Source: Bacteroidota bacterium
Lineage (GTDB): Bacteria > Bacteroidota > Bacteroidia > Chitinophagales > Chitinophagaceae
Assembly: GCA_023433265.1 (NCBI GenBank)
Contig: JAEZDR010000166.1
Span: 1-9,319, forward strand
Direction: 5' to 3'
DNA: 9,319 nucleotides
Of the stretch, positions 7,129-9,319 are shown one piece after another. How positions within the stretch are numbered: position 1 is the first letter of the stretch; each line of letters begins with the position of its first letter. The notes under the pieces were generated by a model. That model saw only the letters and a program-made list of their open reading frames with translations. It searched no databases and was not told where the DNA came from. The translations under genes were made by a program, and so were the position numbers.

Positions 7129-9042
7129 ATGGACTACCCATACCAAATCAAAACTTTCGACCAATACGAGAAAATTTATAAAAAAAGCATTGAACAACCG
7201 GAGACTTTCTGGGGCGAGATTGCAGGCCACTTTACATGGAGGAAGCCATGGGATAAAGTGCTGGAATGGAACTTTACCGATCCTAAAGTGGAATGGTTTA
7301 AAGGCGGCACGCTAAACATTACAGAGAACTGCATAGACCGCCACCTGGCAAAGCATGGCGATATGCCTGCCATCATTTGGGAACCTAATGACCCGGATGA
7401 ACACCACCGTGTGCTTACCTATAAAAAGTTGTACGATAAAGTTTGCCAGTTCTCGCATGTGCTTAAGAATAATGGCGTGAAGAAAGGCGACCGTGTATGT
7501 ATCTACATGGGAATGATACCGGAGCTTGCGGTGGCTGTGCTTGCCTGCGCAAGAGTGGGGGCCATTCATTCGGTTATCTTCGGCGGCTTTTCAGCGCAAT
7601 CCATAGCCGACCGCATCTATGATGCACAGGCTGAATTCATCATCACATGTGATGGTGCATTCAGGGGCCAAAAGGATATTCCCCTTAAGTCAGTGATTGA
7701 CGATGCGCTCATTGGTTGCAAGTTTGTGAAGCGTGTGATTGTGTGTACCCGCACCCGCACGCCCATTTCCATGATAAAAGGGCGGGACGTTTGGTGGGAA
7801 GATGAAATTAAAAAGGTAGAAACCTTAGGCCTCCACGACTATGAACCTGAAGAAATGGATGCAGAAGATCCCTTGTTTATCCTGTATACTTCCGGATCAA
7901 CAGGTAAACCAAAGGGAGTGGTGCATGCCTGCGCGGGCTATATGATCTACACCAATTACACGTTCCTCAACACTTTCCAATACAAGCACGGCGACATTCA
8001 CTTCTGCACGGCAGACATTGGTTGGATTACCGGGCACTCTTATGTGCTGTATGGACCGCTGAGTGCAGGCGCCACCACACTCATGTTTGAAGGTGTGCCT
8101 ACCTGGCCTGATGCAGGCAGATTCTGGAATATCGTAGACAAATACAAGGTAAACATTCTTTACACCGCACCCACAGCTATTCGTTCGCTGATGGGCTTTG
8201 GGCTGGGACCTGTGCATGACCACAATATGAACAGTCTTAAAGTGCTGGGTACCGTAGGCGAGCCCATCAATGTAGAAGCATGGCACTGGTACGATGAGCA
8301 AATAGGAAAGAGCAAATGCCCGGTAGTAGATACCTGGTGGCAAACAGAAACGGGCGGTATCATGATCTCTAACCTCGCGGGCGTAACGCCTTCCAAACCC
8401 TCCTATGCAACCCTTCCCTTACCTGGAATTCAACCCGTGCTGGTTGATGATAATGGTAAAGAGATAGCAGGCAATAATGTGAGCGGCAACCTTTGCATTA
8501 AAGCACCCTGGCCATCCATCCTGCGAACTACTTATGGTGATCATGAACGTTGCAGGCTCAACTATTTCTCAACTTATGAGAATATGTATTTCACGGGTGA
8601 TGGTGCTTTGCGCGATGAGAATGGTTTCTACCGCATTACCGGGCGCGTGGATGATGTGTTAAATGTAAGCGGCCACCGTATTGGTACAGCCGAAGTGGAG
8701 AATGCTATTAACATGCACACCGGCGTAGTGGAAAGTGCCGTGGTGGGATACCCGCACGACATTAAGGGGCAGGGCATTTATGCCTTTGTCATTTTTAATG
8801 GCACGCACGAAGATGAGAATCTAACAAGGCAGGACCTGCTTCAAACAGTCACCCGCATAATAGGACCGATTGCCAAGCCCGATAAGATACAGTTTGTAAA
8901 AGGCCTGCCTAAAACACGCAGTGGCAAGATCATGCGCCGGATATTGAGGAAGATTGCTGAAGGGGAAGTTCAAAACTTAGGTGATACCACAACACTGCTA
9001 GACCCTGCCATTGTGGACGAAATACGTGACGGGCGCATCTAA
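7129..9042 (+). CDS. acs: Acetyl-CoA synthetase (acetate--CoA ligase, AMP-forming)
   Basis: Cytosolic enzyme making acetyl-CoA from acetate, ATP and CoA through acetyl-AMP; it allows growth on, or salvage of, acetate. The 637-aa length is close to that of other Acs proteins and the ATG start matches the family N-terminus (FDQYEKIYKKS, then HFTWRKPWDKVLEW). The AMP-binding P-loop is YTSGSTGKPKG at residues 253-263. The ADIGWITGHSYVLYGPL block follows. DTWWQTETGG at 401-410 includes the Trp (W404) that, in characterised Acs, restricts the acyl pocket to acetate. The hinge and C-terminal domain motif GRVDDVLNVSGHRIG lies at 505-519. The catalytic Lys is K600 in KTRSGKIMRR, the residue that is reversibly acetylated in Salmonella Acs; regulation by acetylation here is inferred. 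No acetyltransferase or deacetylase gene is adjacent. The gene is divergent from the lipoprotein gene and 63 bp before kdsB. Confidence 0.98.
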   Translation: MDYPYQIKTFDQYEKIYKKSIEQPETFWGEIAGHFTWRKPWDKVLEWNFTDPKVEWFKGGTLNITENCIDRHLAKHGDMPAIIWEPNDPDEHHRVLTYKKLYDKVCQFSHVLKNNGVKKGDRVCIYMGMIPELAVAVLACARVGAIHSVIFGGFSAQSIADRIYDAQAEFIITCDGAFRGQKDIPLKSVIDDALIGCKFVKRVIVCTRTRTPISMIKGRDVWWEDEIKKVETLGLHDYEPEEMDAEDPLFILYTSGSTGKPKGVVHACAGYMIYTNYTFLNTFQYKHGDIHFCTADIGWITGHSYVLYGPLSAGATTLMFEGVPTWPDAGRFWNIVDKYKVNILYTAPTAIRSLMGFGLGPVHDHNMNSLKVLGTVGEPINVEAWHWYDEQIGKSKCPVVDTWWQTETGGIMISNLAGVTPSKPSYATLPLPGIQPVLVDDNGKEIAGNNVSGNLCIKAPWPSILRTTYGDHERCRLNYFSTYENMYFTGDGALRDENGFYRITGRVDDVLNVSGHRIGTAEVENAINMHTGVVESAVVGYPHDIKGQGIYAFVIFNGTHEDENLTRQDLLQTVTRIIGPIAKPDKIQFVKGLPKTRSGKIMRRILRKIAEGEVQNLGDTTTLLDPAIVDEIRDGRI

Positions 9043-9067
9043 CCGACTGTATCCTAAATAAAACAGC

Positions 9068-9093
9068 ATGCGGCGCCTTTAATGGCGCCGTAT
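9068..9093 (+). terminator. GC-rich hairpin after acs, possible weak intrinsic terminator
   Basis: A perfect 7-bp inverted repeat, CGGCGCC (9071-9077) and GGCGCCG (9084-9090), has a 6-nt loop. It can extend by A-T, T-A and a G-T wobble to 10 bp (9068-9077 with 9084-9093). It starts 25 bp after the acs stop. The following bases (TATCTTG) are only partly T-rich, so termination strength is uncertain. The stem could also act as an mRNA 3'-end stabiliser for acs or lie in a read-through transcript into kdsB. Confidence 0.55.
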
Positions 9094-9100
9094 TATCTTG
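9094..9100 (+). promoter_or_regulatory. Possible Bacteroidota -7 element before kdsB
   Basis: TATCTTG resembles the Bacteroidota sigma-A -7 box TAnnTTTG with one T missing, and lies just 5 bp before the kdsB ATG. If real, the mRNA would have almost no leader. No clear -33 TTTG partner is visible at the expected distance; that region is occupied by the hairpin. This is a weak match that could occur by chance. Confidence 0.25.
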
Positions 9101-9105
9101 CACCC

Positions 9106-9319
9106 ATGAAAAAGGTTGCCCTCATTCCTGCCCGCTATGCAGCCACCCGTTTTCCTGCCAAGCTCATGCAGCAGTTAGGCAATAAGACAGTGATCCTTCA
9201 CACTTACGACAACACAGTTGCCACCGGTTTGTTTGATGAGGTGGTAGTGGCTACCGACAGCGATATCATTTTCAATGAGATTACCACAAACGGCGGCAAA
9301 GCCGTGATGAGCAAAAAAG
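9106..9319 (+). CDS. kdsB: 3-deoxy-manno-octulosonate cytidylyltransferase (CMP-Kdo synthetase), 3' partial
   Basis: Activates Kdo with CTP to CMP-Kdo for the lipid A-core of lipopolysaccharide; cytosolic. Only the first 71 codons of a gene expected to be roughly 250 codons are present. The nucleotide-binding N-terminus is clear: KKVALIPARYAATRFPAKLM, with R10 and K19 of the CTP-binding signature. It continues as LFDEVVVATDSD and GGKAVMSK, all typical of KdsB. The usual Gly in FPGK is Ala here (A18), a small change that looks tolerated. The ATG at 9106 is the only sensible start, since it places the family motif at the normal distance. It points to a Gram-negative cell with Kdo-containing LPS. 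Other nucleotidyltransferases share the fold, but the motif set fits KdsB best. Confidence 0.92.
   Translation, partial: MKKVALIPARYAATRFPAKLMQQLGNKTVILHTYDNTVATGLFDEVVVATDSDIIFNEITTNGGKAVMSKK

Noticed and set aside
7109..7315. Small + strand reading frame overlapping the start of acs
   Set aside because: It lies in another frame of a clearly coding acs sequence and resembles no known protein.
7897..8343. 148-codon antisense frame inside acs
   Set aside because: It is fully inside the conserved AMP-binding region and its composition is that of a back-translated shadow.

Overview
The window looks like chromosomal DNA from a member of the Bacteroidota, most likely a Chitinophagaceae-type bacterium. 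This is inferred from the protein families and their sequence style: a SWIM-SNF2 protein, a LytS/LytTR pair, an Ig-like lipoprotein with an 'SCAN' start, and Acs and KdsB variants. Moderate GC and the lack of Shine-Dalgarno sites point the same way. No lineage marker such as rRNA is present, so the family-level placement is tentative.

Layout, left to right. (1) A large SWIM-type SNF2 helicase-like gene on the + strand whose 5' end lies outside the window (1-3713). (2) A 117-bp gap, then a LytS-type membrane histidine kinase (3831-4880) with a LytTR response regulator overlapping its stop codon (4880-5605). These two form a textbook two-gene signalling operon. (3) A lipoprotein with Ig-like and transthyretin-like beta domains on the - strand (5594-7021), overlapping the regulator tail-to-tail by 12 bp. 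(4) A 107-bp divergent spacer containing a hairpin, then acetyl-CoA synthetase acs on the + strand (7129-9042). (5) A 63-bp gap with a GC-rich hairpin, then the first 71 codons of kdsB (CMP-Kdo synthetase, LPS synthesis), cut by the right edge.

The genes cover unrelated functions: nucleic-acid remodelling, signalling, envelope, acetate activation and LPS precursor synthesis. Nothing in the window forces a shared pathway beyond the kinase/regulator pair. I saw no mobile element, CRISPR array, tRNA or rRNA, and no convincing undescribed system. No gene-free stretch exceeds 300 bp. The points most worth a second look are the two CxC...CxH zinc-binding signatures in the SNF2 protein, the 12-bp convergent gene overlap, and the hairpins in the two short spacers flanking acs.
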